The position numbers were made by a program, and so were the translations under genes. A stretch of DNA of 64,000 bases from Nocardia sp. NBC_01730 (GTDB taxonomy: Bacteria; Actinomycetota; Actinomycetes; Mycobacteriales; Mycobacteriaceae), in the NCBI RefSeq assembly GCF_035920445.1, contig NZ_CP109162.1, positions 3,720,001 to 3,784,000 on the forward strand. The letters are read 5' to 3'. The notes below the pieces were generated by a model. The model saw nothing but the letters and a program-made list of their open reading frames with translations. It had not been told where the DNA came from and did no database searches. Of the stretch, positions 1-9,260 are shown piece after piece. Positions within the stretch are counted from its first letter, which is position 1; each line of letters begins with the position of its first letter.

Positions 1-1110
1 GAGCGGCACCCGCGAGCCCGCCGTAGGGAGTGCGGCGAAGACCAATGCCTCATCGCCGGTGAGACCGTCCTCCAGGTTGTAGGTCGGCCTCGCGGCGCCG
101 GGGAGGGACAGTCGGAGCGGACCCGCTTCGTCGACGACCTCCTCGGCGCGGGTGACCAGAAGGGCTTCGCCATCGCGGATCATGCGGTGACAGCCCACGG
201 ACACGACCGAAGTGACCGGGCCGGGCACCGCCAAAGCCGGGCGGCTCAGGCGGCGCGCCCATTTGACGGTGTTGCGGGCGCCGCTGCGCAGTCCCGCCTC
301 GACGACCAGCACGCCGTCGGCGAGGGCTGCGATCAGGCGGTTCCGAGCCAGGAATTGATGCTTGTGCGCGGTGGCCCCGGGCGGATACTCGCTGACCACC
401 AGGCCGGATTCCGCGATATCAGCCAGAAGCCGCTCGTGCTGGGCCGGGTAGGGACGGTCGATGCCGCACGCCAGCACCGCGATCGTCGAGCCCTCGACCG
501 CGAGCGCCGCCCGATGTGCCATGCTGTCGATTCCGAAGGCCGCGCCCGAGACGATGGTCCACCCCTGCGCGGCGAGATCGCCCGCGATTTCCCCCGTGAC
601 CCGGTTGCCATAGCCGGTGCTGCACCGCGCGCCGACCACCGCCAGAGCGCGTTCGCTCGACTCCAACAGTGAGCGTGGACCACGCACCCACAGCACTAGC
701 GGCACGGCCCCGTCACGATCCCGGCCCGGTTCGAGCTGCCCGAGACCGAGCATGCGCCACGCCGGCCACTCCGGGTCGTCCGGCGTGACCACCCGTCCAC
801 CGATACGCTCGATCGACTCCAGATCCCGCGCCGCGACATCGATCTCCCGCCGCTGCGCCGTCGGCCCGCGCAGCGACTCGGGCAACGCACACTCCCGAAC
901 GGCGCGTGCCGCCTCGACCACCCCGGCCGAGTCGATCAACGCCGACAGCGGCGCACACGGCCCCTGCACCACCCGCGACAGATACACCCACGCCAATCTC
1001 CGCGCATCCGCTTCGCCAGAGGCCGGGCGGGAACGGCTTCCCGACACTCGCACCCCTCCGGGCATCGCGTCACCCACACTGCCCTTCCCGGCCGACGGCG
1101 CCGCACTCAT
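1..1110 (-). CDS. dprA: DNA processing protein DprA (C-terminus beyond window)
   Basis: DprA loads RecA onto incoming single-stranded DNA during uptake and recombination. The reading frame is open from the ATG at 1110 to the window edge, about 370 codons. It shows the family Rossmann-like signatures in order: VVGARCSTGYG, IVSGAAFGID (usual VSGLARGID), the SEYPPG motif, then FLARNRLIAALADGVLVVEA and PGPVTS. The start overlaps the stop of yifB by four bases (ATGA), so the two are translationally coupled in a yraN-yifB-dprA operon. A C-terminal winged-helix domain is common in the family and would lie off the window. Competence is not known for this group; the gene is conserved as housekeeping. 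Confidence 0.93.
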   Translation of the reverse strand, partial: MSAAPSAGKGSVGDAMPGGVRVSGSRSRPASGEADARRLAWVYLSRVVQGPCAPLSALIDSAGVVEAARAVRECALPESLRGPTAQRREIDVAARDLESIERIGGRVVTPDDPEWPAWRMLGLGQLEPGRDRDGAVPLVLWVRGPRSLLESSERALAVVGARCSTGYGNRVTGEIAGDLAAQGWTIVSGAAFGIDSMAHRAALAVEGSTIAVLACGIDRPYPAQHERLLADIAESGLVVSEYPPGATAHKHQFLARNRLIAALADGVLVVEAGLRSGARNTVKWARRLSRPALAVPGPVTSVVSVGCHRMIRDGEALLVTRAEEVVDEAGPLRLSLPGAARPTYNLEDGLTGDEALVFAALPTAGSRVPL

Positions 1111-2615
1111 TGCGCACCCCGCTGTCGGAAGTTCAATGCCGCCAGCACATCCTGCACCGACGGACGCTCACCGCCACGCAGGTCGCAGATGGTCCATGCG
1201 ACACGGATCGCGCGGTCGGCGCCGCGAGCGGACATCCGACCGAGACGCAAGGCGCTCTCGACGGGAACGAGCGATTCCCGCGGCAGCCGGAACCGTTGAC
1301 GCAGGATATGGCCCGGGACCTCGGCGTTCGTGAGCCACCCGTAGTCGCGCCAACGCTCGGCGGCGGCGCGGCGGGCGACCGCTACCCGGCCGCGGACCAC
1401 CTCGCTGTTCTCGGCCTCGTCGGTGCTGAACGCGGCACCGGACTGCCCGTGCATCTGCACCCAGATGTCGATCCGGTCCATCAGGGGGCCGGACAGCTTG
1501 CCGAGGTAGCGGCGGCGGGCGAGCGGCGCGCAGATGCAGTCGACCTCGCGGGCAGGAGCGCACGGGCACGGATTCGCGGCGAGAACGAGCTGGAATCGGG
1601 CCGGGTACCGCGCCACGCCGTCGCGCCGAGCGATCCGTACTTCCCCTTCCTCCAACGGTGTTCGCATTGCCTCGAGCACCTTCGTACCGATCTCGGCGCA
1701 TTCGTCGAGGAACAGCACACCTCGGTGGGCTCGGCTCACCGCGCCAGGACGGGCGGTCCCCGAGCCACCGCCGATCATCGCGGTCACCGACGTCGAGTGG
1801 TGCGGAGCGACGAACGGCGGCGCCGTGACCAGCGGGTGCTCGCCGGAGAGCGTGCCGGCCATCGAATGGATCGCGGTCACCTCCAGCGCCTCGGTCTCCG
1901 TGAGCGGCGGCAGCAGGCCGGGGAGACGTTGTGCCAACATGGTTTTCCCGATTCCGGGTGGGCCGGTCAGCAACAGGTGGTGCCCGCCCGCCGCGGCCAC
2001 CTCCAGCGCCCACCGCGCTTCGTCCTGCCCCACCACCTCGCTGAGGTCGCCGCCATGGCGAACGGTGTCGGGCGGGGCACCGCTCGGTTCGGCGAGCATC
2101 GCTTCGCCGCGCAGCCAGGCCACCACCGCACGCAGACTGCTCGCCCCGAAGACCTCGATGCCGGCGACCAGCCCGGCCTCGGCCATGGCCGGTTCCGGAA
2201 CCACGACGGTCGACCAGCCCGCCCGCCGCGCAGCGATCACGGCAGGAAGAATGCCACGCACCCGCCGCACCCGTCCGTCCAGCGCGAGCTCGCCGAGCAG
2301 CACCGTCTTCGCGAGCCGGTCGGCGGGGACGGCGCCGGACGCGTCGAGCACCGCGACCGCCAACGCCACGTCGTACACGCTGCCTATCTTCGGCAGCGTG
2401 GCGGGGGAGAGCGCGAGAATCACCCTGCCGTCCGGCCACTTCTCTCCCGAGTTCGCCACCGCGGACCGTACCCTGTCGCGGGATTCCTGCAACGCGGTGT
2501 CCGGCAGACCGACCAGGTGTACGGACGGCAGACCCTGCCCGATGTCGGCCTCGATCTCGACCAGCAGGCCGTCGACGCCGGTGACCGCGACCGAATGCGC
2601 CCGACCGAGCGCCAT
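1107..2615 (-). CDS. yifB: YifB-family Mg chelatase-like AAA ATPase
   Basis: A 502-residue ATPase of the ComM/YifB family, linked in other bacteria to branch migration in natural transformation. The N-terminal Lon-protease-like domain (about residues 1-170) has the typical GLPDTALQESRDRVRSA segment. The central AAA+ domain has Walker A GPPGIGKT near residues 218-225, the PFVAPHHSTS motif and Walker B LFLDECAE. The C-terminal segment carries the small CPCAPAREVDCICAP zinc-like Cys cluster typical of the family. Its ATG directly follows the yraN stop, and its stop overlaps the dprA start. Length is normal for the family. Confidence 0.95.
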   Translation of the reverse strand: MALGRAHSVAVTGVDGLLVEIEADIGQGLPSVHLVGLPDTALQESRDRVRSAVANSGEKWPDGRVILALSPATLPKIGSVYDVALAVAVLDASGAVPADRLAKTVLLGELALDGRVRRVRGILPAVIAARRAGWSTVVVPEPAMAEAGLVAGIEVFGASSLRAVVAWLRGEAMLAEPSGAPPDTVRHGGDLSEVVGQDEARWALEVAAAGGHHLLLTGPPGIGKTMLAQRLPGLLPPLTETEALEVTAIHSMAGTLSGEHPLVTAPPFVAPHHSTSVTAMIGGGSGTARPGAVSRAHRGVLFLDECAEIGTKVLEAMRTPLEEGEVRIARRDGVARYPARFQLVLAANPCPCAPAREVDCICAPLARRRYLGKLSGPLMDRIDIWVQMHGQSGAAFSTDEAENSEVVRGRVAVARRAAAERWRDYGWLTNAEVPGHILRQRFRLPRESLVPVESALRLGRMSARGADRAIRVAWTICDLRGGERPSVQDVLAALNFRQRGAQ

Positions 2616-2972
2616 TCAGAACACCGCCTCTAGGTGGTCGATCACCGGCTGGTGCCCGCGCGTCACCAGCACGGACACCACGTCGAACCGGATACGCCGC
2701 CAGGGACCGTCCTGCTCGGCCAGCCACAGCAAGGCGAGCCGTCGAATGCGCTGTCGCTTGGTGAAGGTGACCGACTCGGCCGGGGTACCGAAGCCGAGGC
2801 CGGAACGGGTCTTGACTTCCACGAACGCGGTCACGTCCCGGTCGCGTGCGATCAGATCCAGCTCGCCGTACCGGCACCGCCAGTTCCTGGCGACGATCTC
2901 CATCCCCGCGGCGCGGAGAAACTCCGCCGCCAGCTCTTCCCCATGTGCGCCGAGCGCCTGTTTGTCTGTCAC
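2616..2972 (-). CDS. UPF0102 (YraN) endonuclease-like protein
   Basis: A 118-residue protein of the UPF0102/YraN family, a predicted PD-(D/E)XK nuclease fold with no firmly established role. The characteristic GAHGEELAAEFLRAAG start, the GELDLIARD strand and the FVEVKTRS motif (E-x-K catalytic triad) are all present. It is the first gene of the yraN-yifB-dprA operon and its stop touches the yifB ATG. The same order occurs in mycobacteria (Rv2898c-Rv2897c). Length is typical. Confidence 0.93.
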   Translation of the reverse strand: MTDKQALGAHGEELAAEFLRAAGMEIVARNWRCRYGELDLIARDRDVTAFVEVKTRSGLGFGTPAESVTFTKRQRIRRLALLWLAEQDGPWRRIRFDVVSVLVTRGHQPVIDHLEAVF

Positions 2973-2998
2973 CCGGCCAGAATGCTCCGGGAAGAAAT

Positions 2999-3019
2999 CA
3001 GGTCAGGGTCGCCGACCTG
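2999..3019 (-). terminator. Hairpin between DUF2469 gene and yraN
   Basis: CAGGTC (2999-3004) and GACCTG (3014-3019) form a perfect 6-bp stem with a 9-base loop in the 99-bp gap. Read on the minus strand, the stem is followed by ATTTCTTCC, a modest T-rich run. It could terminate transcription from the DUF2469 gene before yraN. Seen directly; function is inferred. Confidence 0.4.
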
Positions 3020-3071
3020 GGAAAACACAAAACCTGTTGATAACCGCCCGCCTGTGCGGAACTACCGGCCG

Positions 3072-3377
3072 TCACTCCGGCAGCCGCAGATCCGGCTTCT
3101 CCAGCTCCTCGATGTTGACGTCCTTGAAGGTGATCACCCGGACGTGCTTGACGAAGCGGGCCGGCCGATACATGTCCCACACCCACGCGTCGCTCATCCG
3201 CACCTCGAAATACACCTCGCCGTCCGCGTTCTGTGGCCGCAGCTCCACGGAGTTGGCCAGGTAGAAGCGGCGCTCGGTCTCCACCACGTACGAAAACTGA
3301 CCGACGATGTCCTTGTACTCGCGATACAGCGAGAGTTCCATCTCGGTTTCGTACTTCTCGAGGTCCTCGGCACTCAT
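3072..3377 (-). CDS. DUF2469 actinobacterial protein
   Basis: A 101-residue acidic, Tyr-rich protein of the DUF2469 family (Rv2901c-like), found almost only in Actinobacteria and always beside rnhB and lepB. No biochemical function is assigned. I set the start at the ATG at 3377 because the protein then begins MSAEDLEKYETEMEL, the family start, and AGGAGG lies about 11 bases upstream. A longer in-frame ORF to 3509 would run into the rnhB coding end and has no family similarity. The order rnhB-DUF2469 matches mycobacteria. Confidence 0.92.
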   Translation of the reverse strand: MSAEDLEKYETEMELSLYREYKDIVGQFSYVVETERRFYLANSVELRPQNADGEVYFEVRMSDAWVWDMYRPARFVKHVRVITFKDVNIEELEKPDLRLPE

Positions 3378-3423
3378 CGGGTGGGACGTCCTCCTTCTCG
3401 CCGCACTGCGTCGTGTGTTGACA

Positions 3424-4209
3424 TCATCGCGCATGGGCGGCGTCGGTAGCCACTCGGCTACCGGTACGCCCGTTCTGGAACTCCTCGGACAGACTCTCGT
3501 CGAGGCCACCCGCGAGCACCGCGTCGGCGTCGTCGTCAGCCGCCGCGACCGGCCGCAACCCCGCTGCCTCGCGTACGTTGCGCCAGGACCGGCGATGCTC
3601 GCTGCACGGTCCGAGGCGGTTCAGGGCGGCGATGTGCTCGGGCGTGTTGTACCCCTTGTGCATCGCGAACCCGTAGCCGGGCATCCGCTCGTCGAGCTCG
3701 ACCATCATACGATCCCTGGTGACCTTCGCCAGGATGCTGGCCGCCGCGATACAGGCCGCCGTCGCGTCCCCTCCGATCACCGGCAGCGAGGGCACCGGGA
3801 GGCCTGCCACCCGGAACCCGTCCGTGAGCACGTAGCCCGGCGGCCTACCGAGCCCGGCTACGGCCCGGCGCATGCCCTCGATATTGGCGACATGGATGCC
3901 GATCGAGTCGATCTCCCAGGCCGGGACGACAACGACCTTGTAGGCCAGCGCCAGCCGGGTGATCAGCGGATACAACTCCTCGCGGGTGGCCTCGGTGAGC
4001 TTCTTGGAGTCGTCGAGCCCGGACAGCTTGTCATAAGCCTTGGGGGCGAGCAGACACGCGGCCACCACCAGCGGTCCCGCACAGGGGCCACGGCCCGCCT
4101 CGTCCACCCCCGCGACGGGCCCCAGACCGCTGCGAATCAACGCCGCCTCGAGCGTGCGCAAACCACCTGCCCTGCGCATCACCACGCGCGGCGGCCACCC
4201 GTTACCCAT
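3424..4209 (-). CDS. rnhB: Ribonuclease HII
   Basis: RNase HII cleaves the RNA strand of RNA-DNA hybrids and removes misincorporated ribonucleotides. The protein of about 261 residues shows [16 protein letters not shown], with the first catalytic Asp-Glu pair, then LDDSKKLT, and the [20 protein letters not shown] helix with another catalytic Asp. The [14 protein letters not shown] segment is typical. The start at 4209 (MGNGWPPRV) matches the mycobacterial N-terminus. ATGs at 4233 and 4179 are alternatives, since no strong ribosome site is visible. The gene follows lepB with a 50-bp gap. Confidence 0.93.
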   Translation of the reverse strand: MGNGWPPRVVMRRAGGLRTLEAALIRSGLGPVAGVDEAGRGPCAGPLVVAACLLAPKAYDKLSGLDDSKKLTEATREELYPLITRLALAYKVVVVPAWEIDSIGIHVANIEGMRRAVAGLGRPPGYVLTDGFRVAGLPVPSLPVIGGDATAACIAAASILAKVTRDRMMVELDERMPGYGFAMHKGYNTPEHIAALNRLGPCSEHRRSWRNVREAAGLRPVAAADDDADAVLAGGLDESLSEEFQNGRTGSRVATDAAHAR

Positions 4210-4259
4210 CGGCACTCGAACTTGCCCCACCATCCAATTATGCTGCGCCCGCAGGCGGA

Positions 4260-5042
4260 TCAATTCGTCTGGGGATCCTGCGAGCGCACCGGTCCGATCC
4301 GACCGGGCGGCCAGATCTTGAACACTGCCTTGCCCCGGACGTTGTCGACGGGGACGGTGCCCTGCAGTTCGTCGGTGATGTGGGCGCGGGAGTCGGCGGA
4401 CTGGTTGCGGTTGTCGCCCATCACCCACAGATGCCCCTCGGGTACCTTCACGGGCTTGAACTCGCGTCCGCCGCCGGAGCTGTAGGGCTGGCCCGGCACG
4501 TACGGGTAGATGTAGCGGGCGTACGACTCGTCCAGCGGCTTGCCGTCGACCATGACCCGCCCCTGTGCGTCACAGCACTGCACGGTCTGGCCTCCGACTG
4601 CGATCACACGCTTGACCAGATCGTTCTCGTCCGGCGGCACCAGGCCGAAGAAGGAGAAGAAGTTCTGCACGCCGCGGATCGCCGGGTTGTCCGAGCGGAT
4701 CGACTTGTAGAGGTTGTTCCACGAGGACGGACCGACGAACACGACCACGTCGCCCGGCTTCGGGTCGCCCCAGTAGTAGCTCAGTTTCTGCACGTAGATC
4801 CGGTCACCGGTGCATCCGGCGCAGCCGTGCAGTGTGGTTTCCATCGACTCCGACGGAATCACGTACGGCCTGCCGACGAAGGTGACCATCAGCGCGGCGA
4901 TCACCGCGGCGATCACAATGAGGATCGGCAATTCCTGCCAGAACGGCCGCTGCTTCTTCTTCGCTCGCCGCCTGGTGCGGCGTCCCCCTGCTCCCTCGTC
5001 GCCCGATTCGGACACCGATACCGACCCACTTTCGTCTGCCAC
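4260..5042 (-). CDS. lepB: Signal peptidase I
   Basis: Membrane serine protease that removes signal peptides from secreted proteins. The 260-residue protein has a cytoplasmic basic stretch ([12 protein letters not shown]), then one transmembrane segment ([19 protein letters not shown]). The outside catalytic domain has the Ser in PSESMETTL, the general-base Lys in [11 protein letters not shown], and the box E motif [18 protein letters not shown] pattern after the catalytic Ser (HGCAGCTGD) and CCD later give several Cys, as is usual in actinobacterial LepB. It lies between rplS and rnhB as in mycobacteria. Confidence 0.95.
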   Translation of the reverse strand: MADESGSVSVSESGDEGAGGRRTRRRAKKKQRPFWQELPILIVIAAVIAALMVTFVGRPYVIPSESMETTLHGCAGCTGDRIYVQKLSYYWGDPKPGDVVVFVGPSSWNNLYKSIRSDNPAIRGVQNFFSFFGLVPPDENDLVKRVIAVGGQTVQCCDAQGRVMVDGKPLDESYARYIYPYVPGQPYSSGGGREFKPVKVPEGHLWVMGDNRNQSADSRAHITDELQGTVPVDNVRGKAVFKIWPPGRIGPVRSQDPQTN

Positions 5043-5053
5043 GCCGAACAGAT

Positions 5054-5090
5054 TAGCCCGGCATCCTGACTGCGGTCCGGTGCCGGGCTA
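5054..5090. terminator. Stem-loop between rplS and lepB
   Basis: TAGCCCGGCA (5054-5063) pairs perfectly with TGCCGGGCTA (5081-5090), giving a 10-bp GC-rich stem with a 17-base loop. It sits in the 77-bp gap after the rplS stop. No long T run follows on the minus strand, so it may attenuate or protect the rplS 3' end rather than fully terminate. Confidence 0.5.
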
Positions 5091-5119
5091 AGGAAGATCT
5101 GTTGTGCCGAAAAGCTAGT

Positions 5120-5461
5120 TCAGCGCTTTTCCTTGATCTTGGCGGCCTTGCCGCGCAGGTCGCGCAGGTAGTACAGCTTGGCGCGGCGGACGTCACCGCG
5201 GGTCACGACATCGATGTGGTCGATGTTCGGGCTGTGCACCGGGAAGGTGCGCTCCACGCCGACACCGAACGACACCTTACGGACCGTGAAGGTCTCGCCG
5301 ATGCCACCACCCTGGCGGCGGATCACGACGCCCTTGAAGACCTGGATGCGCTCCTTCGAGCCTTCGATGACCTTCACGTGCACATTCAGCGTGTCGCCCG
5401 GTCGGAAGTCGGGGACGTCGCTGCGCAGCGACTTCTCGTCGACGAAGTCAAGGGTGTTCAT
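5120..5461 (-). CDS. rplS: 50S ribosomal protein L19
   Basis: Large-subunit ribosomal protein at the 30S-50S interface. The 113-residue protein has the L19 core [22 protein letters not shown] and the end [20 protein letters not shown] chose the ATG at 5461 ([14 protein letters not shown]), which has AAGGA upstream; the longer frame to 5560 has no similarity. L19 commonly sits near trmD, rimM and rpsP, and here they are about 8 kb apart on the same strand, as in mycobacteria where other genes intervene. Confidence 0.96.
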   Translation of the reverse strand: MNTLDFVDEKSLRSDVPDFRPGDTLNVHVKVIEGSKERIQVFKGVVIRRQGGGIGETFTVRKVSFGVGVERTFPVHSPNIDHIDVVTRGDVRRAKLYYLRDLRGKAAKIKEKR

Positions 5462-5704
5462 TTCCATCCTTCTGGTTTCGCGCGAACAGAGGAACCTGGC
5501 GGCGCTGGGTGTGCTCGGCCGGTTCATGCTCCGGTTTAGGGGGGTGCGCCGGGTCGACAAACGCCCAGGGCAACCTGCTCATTGTGCCAGATCGGCCGGG
5601 CACTGAAAAATCGGCCCCGCCGACGTCGGGCTCACCTTCGTCAGGCTGCGCCCAGCGGTGCACGGCCGCGGCGAGTCGTTCCCACTCGGCCGCGCCGGGT
5701 CCGG

Positions 5705-6622
5705 TCAGCGGTTCGGTTTACTGGAAACCGCGTCGGCGTGCGGCGCGGACGACGAGTTCAGCGTGTCCTGGTCGTGCCAGAGCGAGTGGTGGTGATGATG
5801 TGGAGCCGGCGGCGCGGACACCACCGTGCGGGTGAGTTCCGCCTCGGCGGCCGTGCGGACATGCTCGACATCCGGCTTTCCCGCGATCAGGTCCTGCACG
5901 AAGATTTTGGCCCGGATCACCGGACGGCGGTAGCGGCGTTCCCGGACGATGGACCGGTACATCAAGCGTCTGCGGTCGGTGTAGCGCCAGCGCGCCCACG
6001 GTGCGCCCGGACGGCTCAGCCGCAGCGCGCCGACGAACAGCAACGGCAGGAAGAACATGCCGAACAGGCCGGTCCAGATCTTGCCCTTGACGATGACGAT
6101 GGCGGCCAGCGCCAGGTTCACCACCGCGAACACGACGACGAAGACCCGGGTCTCGGTGCTGGGATCGTGCCGGAAGTCGTTGATGTCCAGCAACCAGAGC
6201 GGGTGAAAACCCAGCAACAGCAACCCCGTCACCGCGAGCGCGACGAACACCGCGTCCACCGAGGTGCGCCCCTGTTTCTCCCAGTACACGTCGCGCAGGT
6301 AGAAGATCAGCGCGAACTCGTCGAGGACCAGCGCGGCGCCGATGCCGAAAGCGGTGGCGAGCAGCCCGGCCGTCGCCGTGTTCGCACTCTGGTAGACGGT
6401 GACCATGCCGATGCCGGACGCCAGCACCAGAATCACCCCGAACACCATGTGGTGGATGTGGGTGTCACCCGCCCGCAGGTTGCCCGGCCACCAGCGCACC
6501 CGCGCGCGGATCAGCCGCACGCTGAGGCGGATGAACAGGAACCCGACGATGAACCCGAGGAGCAAGCACAGCAGAGGCAGCCGTCCTTGGTCGATCACTT
6601 CCTCGTCGAGCCACCGTCGCAT
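5705..6622 (-). CDS. Multipass integral membrane protein of unknown function
   Basis: A 305-residue protein with about seven hydrophobic segments in the first two thirds (for example LPLLCLLLGFIVGFLFI and ATAGLLATAFGIGAALVLDEF). A cytoplasmic-looking Arg/Tyr-rich region (RWRYTDRRRLMYRSIVRERRYRR) and a His-rich tail with five consecutive His follow. Conserved-looking features include the GDTHIHHMVFG motif near the second segment and LVLDEFALIFYLRDVYW. I recognise the general pattern of an actinobacterial membrane family but cannot name a function. It stands alone between rplS and tex on the same strand. Confidence 0.85.
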   Translation of the reverse strand: MRRWLDEEVIDQGRLPLLCLLLGFIVGFLFIRLSVRLIRARVRWWPGNLRAGDTHIHHMVFGVILVLASGIGMVTVYQSANTATAGLLATAFGIGAALVLDEFALIFYLRDVYWEKQGRTSVDAVFVALAVTGLLLLGFHPLWLLDINDFRHDPSTETRVFVVVFAVVNLALAAIVIVKGKIWTGLFGMFFLPLLFVGALRLSRPGAPWARWRYTDRRRLMYRSIVRERRYRRPVIRAKIFVQDLIAGKPDVEHVRTAAEAELTRTVVSAPPAPHHHHHSLWHDQDTLNSSSAPHADAVSSKPNR

Positions 6623-6649
6623 GGCTGCCTACTCTCTCCGAACACCTGA

Positions 6650-9106
6650 CTACTGGCCGAAACCGGCCCTACGCAGTGCGTCCGCCATCGCACCGCTCGG
6701 CGCGGGCGCACTGCGACGCTGGTCGCCGCGCCCCTGCCCCTCATTGCGACTTCGACCCTGTTGCTTGTTCTGCCCATTCTGCCGCTGGCGCGTGTCGCCG
6801 CCGCCGGTTCGGCCGCCCTGGCCGCGCTGACGGTTGTCGCCGCCCTTCGCGGGCGCGCCCGGCTCGTCGTCCAGGCGCAGCGACAGACCGATCCGCTGCC
6901 GCGCGACATCGACCTCGAGCACCTTCACCTTGACCACGTCGCCGGACTTGACCACCTCGCGCGGGTCCTTCACGAAGTTGTGCGACATCGCGGAGACGTG
7001 CACGAGCCCGTCCTGGTGCACGCCGACGTCGACGAACGCGCCGAACGCGGCCACGTTTGTGACCACGCCCTCTAGCACCATGCCCGGCTTCAGGTCGGCG
7101 ACCTTCTCCACGCCGGCGGCGAACTCCGCGGTCTTGAATTCCGGACGCGGGTCGCGGCCCGGTTTCTCCAGCTCGGAGATGATGTCGGTGACGGTGGGGA
7201 CACCGAAGCGTTCGTCAGTGAAGTCGTCGGCGCGCAGCGAGCGCAGCACGGTGGTGTTGCCGATGACCTCCGCGACGCCGCGGCTGGTCGACTCGAGGAT
7301 GCGCCGCACCACCGGGTACGCCTCGGGGTGCACCGCGGAGGTGTCCAGCGGGTCGTCACCGCCGCGGATGCGCAGGAAGCCTGCACACTGCTCGAACGCC
7401 TTCGGACCGAGGCGGGGCACGTCGAGCAGCGCGGTCCGGCTGTGGAAGGGGCCGTTCTGATCCCTATGCGCCACAATGCTTTCCGCCACCGAACCGCCGA
7501 TGCCGGACACCCGGGACAGCAGCGGCACCGAGGCCGTGTTCACGTCGACGCCGACCGCGTTCACCGCGTCCTCGACCACCGCGCCCAGCGAGCGGGCCAG
7601 CAGGGTCTCGGACACGTCGTGCTGGTACTGGCCGACACCGATGGACTTCGGGTCGATCTTCACCAGCTCAGCCAGCGGGTCCTGCAGGCGCCGTGCGATC
7701 GACACCGCACCGCGCAGGGACACGTCCAGGTCGGGCAGCTCCTGCGAGGCGTAGGCCGAGGCGGAGTACACCGAGGCACCCGCCTCGGACACCACGATCT
7801 TGGTCGGCTTGTTCTCCGGAATACGGGAGATCAGCTCGACGGCAAGGGCATCCGTTTCGCGTGAGGCGGTGCCGTTGCCGATGGCGATGAGCTCGACACC
7901 GAACCTGGCGACCAGCGCGCCGAGCACCGCGAGAGACTTCTCGGTCTGGCCCTGCGGCTTGTGCGGGTAGATCACCTCGGTGGCGACCACCTTGCCGGTG
8001 GCGTCGACCACCGCGACCTTCACGCCCGTGCGGTAGCCGGGATCGAGGCCCATGGTCGTGCGCGTGCCCGCGGGTGCGGCGAGCAATAGGTCGCGCAGGT
8101 TCGCGGCGAACACGTCGACCGCGTCCTTCTCCGCCGCCTGGCGCAGCCGCATCCTGGTGTCGATGCCAAGACTCACTTGGAGTTTCGTGCGCCATGCCCA
8201 GCGCACGGTATCGAGCAGCCAGGAGTCGGCCGAGCGGCCCTTGTCGGCGATGCCGAAGCGAACCGCGATGCGCCCTTCGTAGACGGTGCGCGCGCCCGGC
8301 TCCGGCTCCTCGGTGTCCGGCTCGAGGTGCAGGGTGAGCACCTCCTCTTTCTCACCGCGCAGCAGCGCGAGGATACGGTGCGAGGGCAGCTTGGTGAACG
8401 GCTCGCTGAACTCGAAGTAGTCGGCGAACTTCGCACCCGCCTCCTCCTTGCCCGCGCGGACGGTCGAGGTGACCTGGCCACGGTTCCACATCAGCTCGCG
8501 CAGCTCACCGACCAAGTCGGCGTCCTCGGCGAAACGCTCGACCAGGATCGCGCGCGCGCCGTCGAGCTGCTCGGCGGTGTACTGCGCAGGATCGGTGGAC
8601 GGGTCGTTGATCAGCGCGTCGGCCACCGGCTCGTGCCCCGCCTCGCGCGCGATCTGAGCCTTGGTGCGGCGCTTCGGCTTGTACGGCAGATAGATGTCCT
8701 CGAGCCGGGCCTTTGTCTCGGCGAGCATGATCTGCTGGTGCAGCGCGTCGTCGAGTTTGCCCTGACCGCGGATCGATTCGAGGATGGCGGCCCTGCGCTC
8801 GTCGAGTTCACGCAGGTAATGCAGGCGCTCATCGAGCAGGCGCAGCTGCGCGTCGTCGAGACCGCCGGTCACCTCTTTCCGGTACCGCGCGATGAACGGC
8901 ACGGTCGAGCCGCCATCGAGCAGCTCGACGGCGGCACGCACCTGGGTCTCGCGCACCGCGAGCTCGTCGGCGATGCGATGGTTCACGCTGGCTGTGCTCG
9001 CGGTTTCGGAGCGGAGCGTCGCGGGAGGAGGCGAGGCGGGGTCGGACGAGGGAGGGAGCAGGGCGGGGTTCGACACTGCACTGGAGGTCTCGGGCGCTGT
9101 CGTCAC
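6650..9106 (-). CDS. tex: Tex-family RNA-binding transcription accessory protein
   Basis: Tex proteins bind nucleic acids and affect transcription; the family is related to eukaryotic Spt6. The frame from the GTG at 9106 gives 818 residues. It has the helical N-terminal region (AVELLDGGSTVPFIARYRKEV), the YqgF/RNase H-like domain (GLDPGYRTGVKVAVVD), a helix-hairpin-helix pair (LLSRVSGIGGSVAESIV) and an S1 domain (PGMVLEGVVTNVAAFGAFVDVG). A low-complexity Gly/Gln/Arg tail of about 60 residues follows. That tail is longer than in the enterobacterial homologue and may add RNA binding. A downstream start near the NHRIADELAV segment is possible. The region upstream of 9106 is occupied by a dispersed repeat. 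Confidence 0.92.
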   Translation of the reverse strand: MTTAPETSSAVSNPALLPPSSDPASPPPATLRSETASTASVNHRIADELAVRETQVRAAVELLDGGSTVPFIARYRKEVTGGLDDAQLRLLDERLHYLRELDERRAAILESIRGQGKLDDALHQQIMLAETKARLEDIYLPYKPKRRTKAQIAREAGHEPVADALINDPSTDPAQYTAEQLDGARAILVERFAEDADLVGELRELMWNRGQVTSTVRAGKEEAGAKFADYFEFSEPFTKLPSHRILALLRGEKEEVLTLHLEPDTEEPEPGARTVYEGRIAVRFGIADKGRSADSWLLDTVRWAWRTKLQVSLGIDTRMRLRQAAEKDAVDVFAANLRDLLLAAPAGTRTTMGLDPGYRTGVKVAVVDATGKVVATEVIYPHKPQGQTEKSLAVLGALVARFGVELIAIGNGTASRETDALAVELISRIPENKPTKIVVSEAGASVYSASAYASQELPDLDVSLRGAVSIARRLQDPLAELVKIDPKSIGVGQYQHDVSETLLARSLGAVVEDAVNAVGVDVNTASVPLLSRVSGIGGSVAESIVAHRDQNGPFHSRTALLDVPRLGPKAFEQCAGFLRIRGGDDPLDTSAVHPEAYPVVRRILESTSRGVAEVIGNTTVLRSLRADDFTDERFGVPTVTDIISELEKPGRDPRPEFKTAEFAAGVEKVADLKPGMVLEGVVTNVAAFGAFVDVGVHQDGLVHVSAMSHNFVKDPREVVKSGDVVKVKVLEVDVARQRIGLSLRLDDEPGAPAKGGDNRQRGQGGRTGGGDTRQRQNGQNKQQGRSRNEGQGRGDQRRSAPAPSGAMADALRRAGFGQ

Positions 9107-9127
9107 GCCCGAGACACTACCGCTCCC

Positions 9128-9260
9128 CCACCCCTCCGCGTCTCTTGCCAGTAGTGGGTACAGCAAACATTCCGCTGCGGGCCCGCGATAGCGGAACCGG
9201 CTGACTTCCGGGCGTACCCGATGAGTTACCCATGTGCTCCGGAAATCAGTTGTTGCTTGC
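9128..9260 (+). repeat. Dispersed repeat element, copy A (diverged)
   Basis: About 133 bp aligned to the two other loci (33186-33320 and 62851-62985). It shares CTCCGCGTCT near the left end and the core GAGTTACCCATGTGCT at 9223-9238 followed by ATCAGTTGTTGC. Relative to copy C only two bases of net length change separate these anchors. It fills the whole tex-fadD gap and runs into the last codons of the acyl-CoA synthetase gene. Confidence 0.6.

Noticed and set aside
906..2633. 575-residue plus-strand frame opposite yifB and dprA
   Set aside because: It is antisense to clear genes and has the Arg/Pro/His-rich composition expected of shadow frames in high-GC DNA.
9128..9260. Insertion sequence or MITE with terminal inverted repeats
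   Set aside because: No terminal inverted repeats or target duplications are visible at any copy, so a transposon label is not supported.
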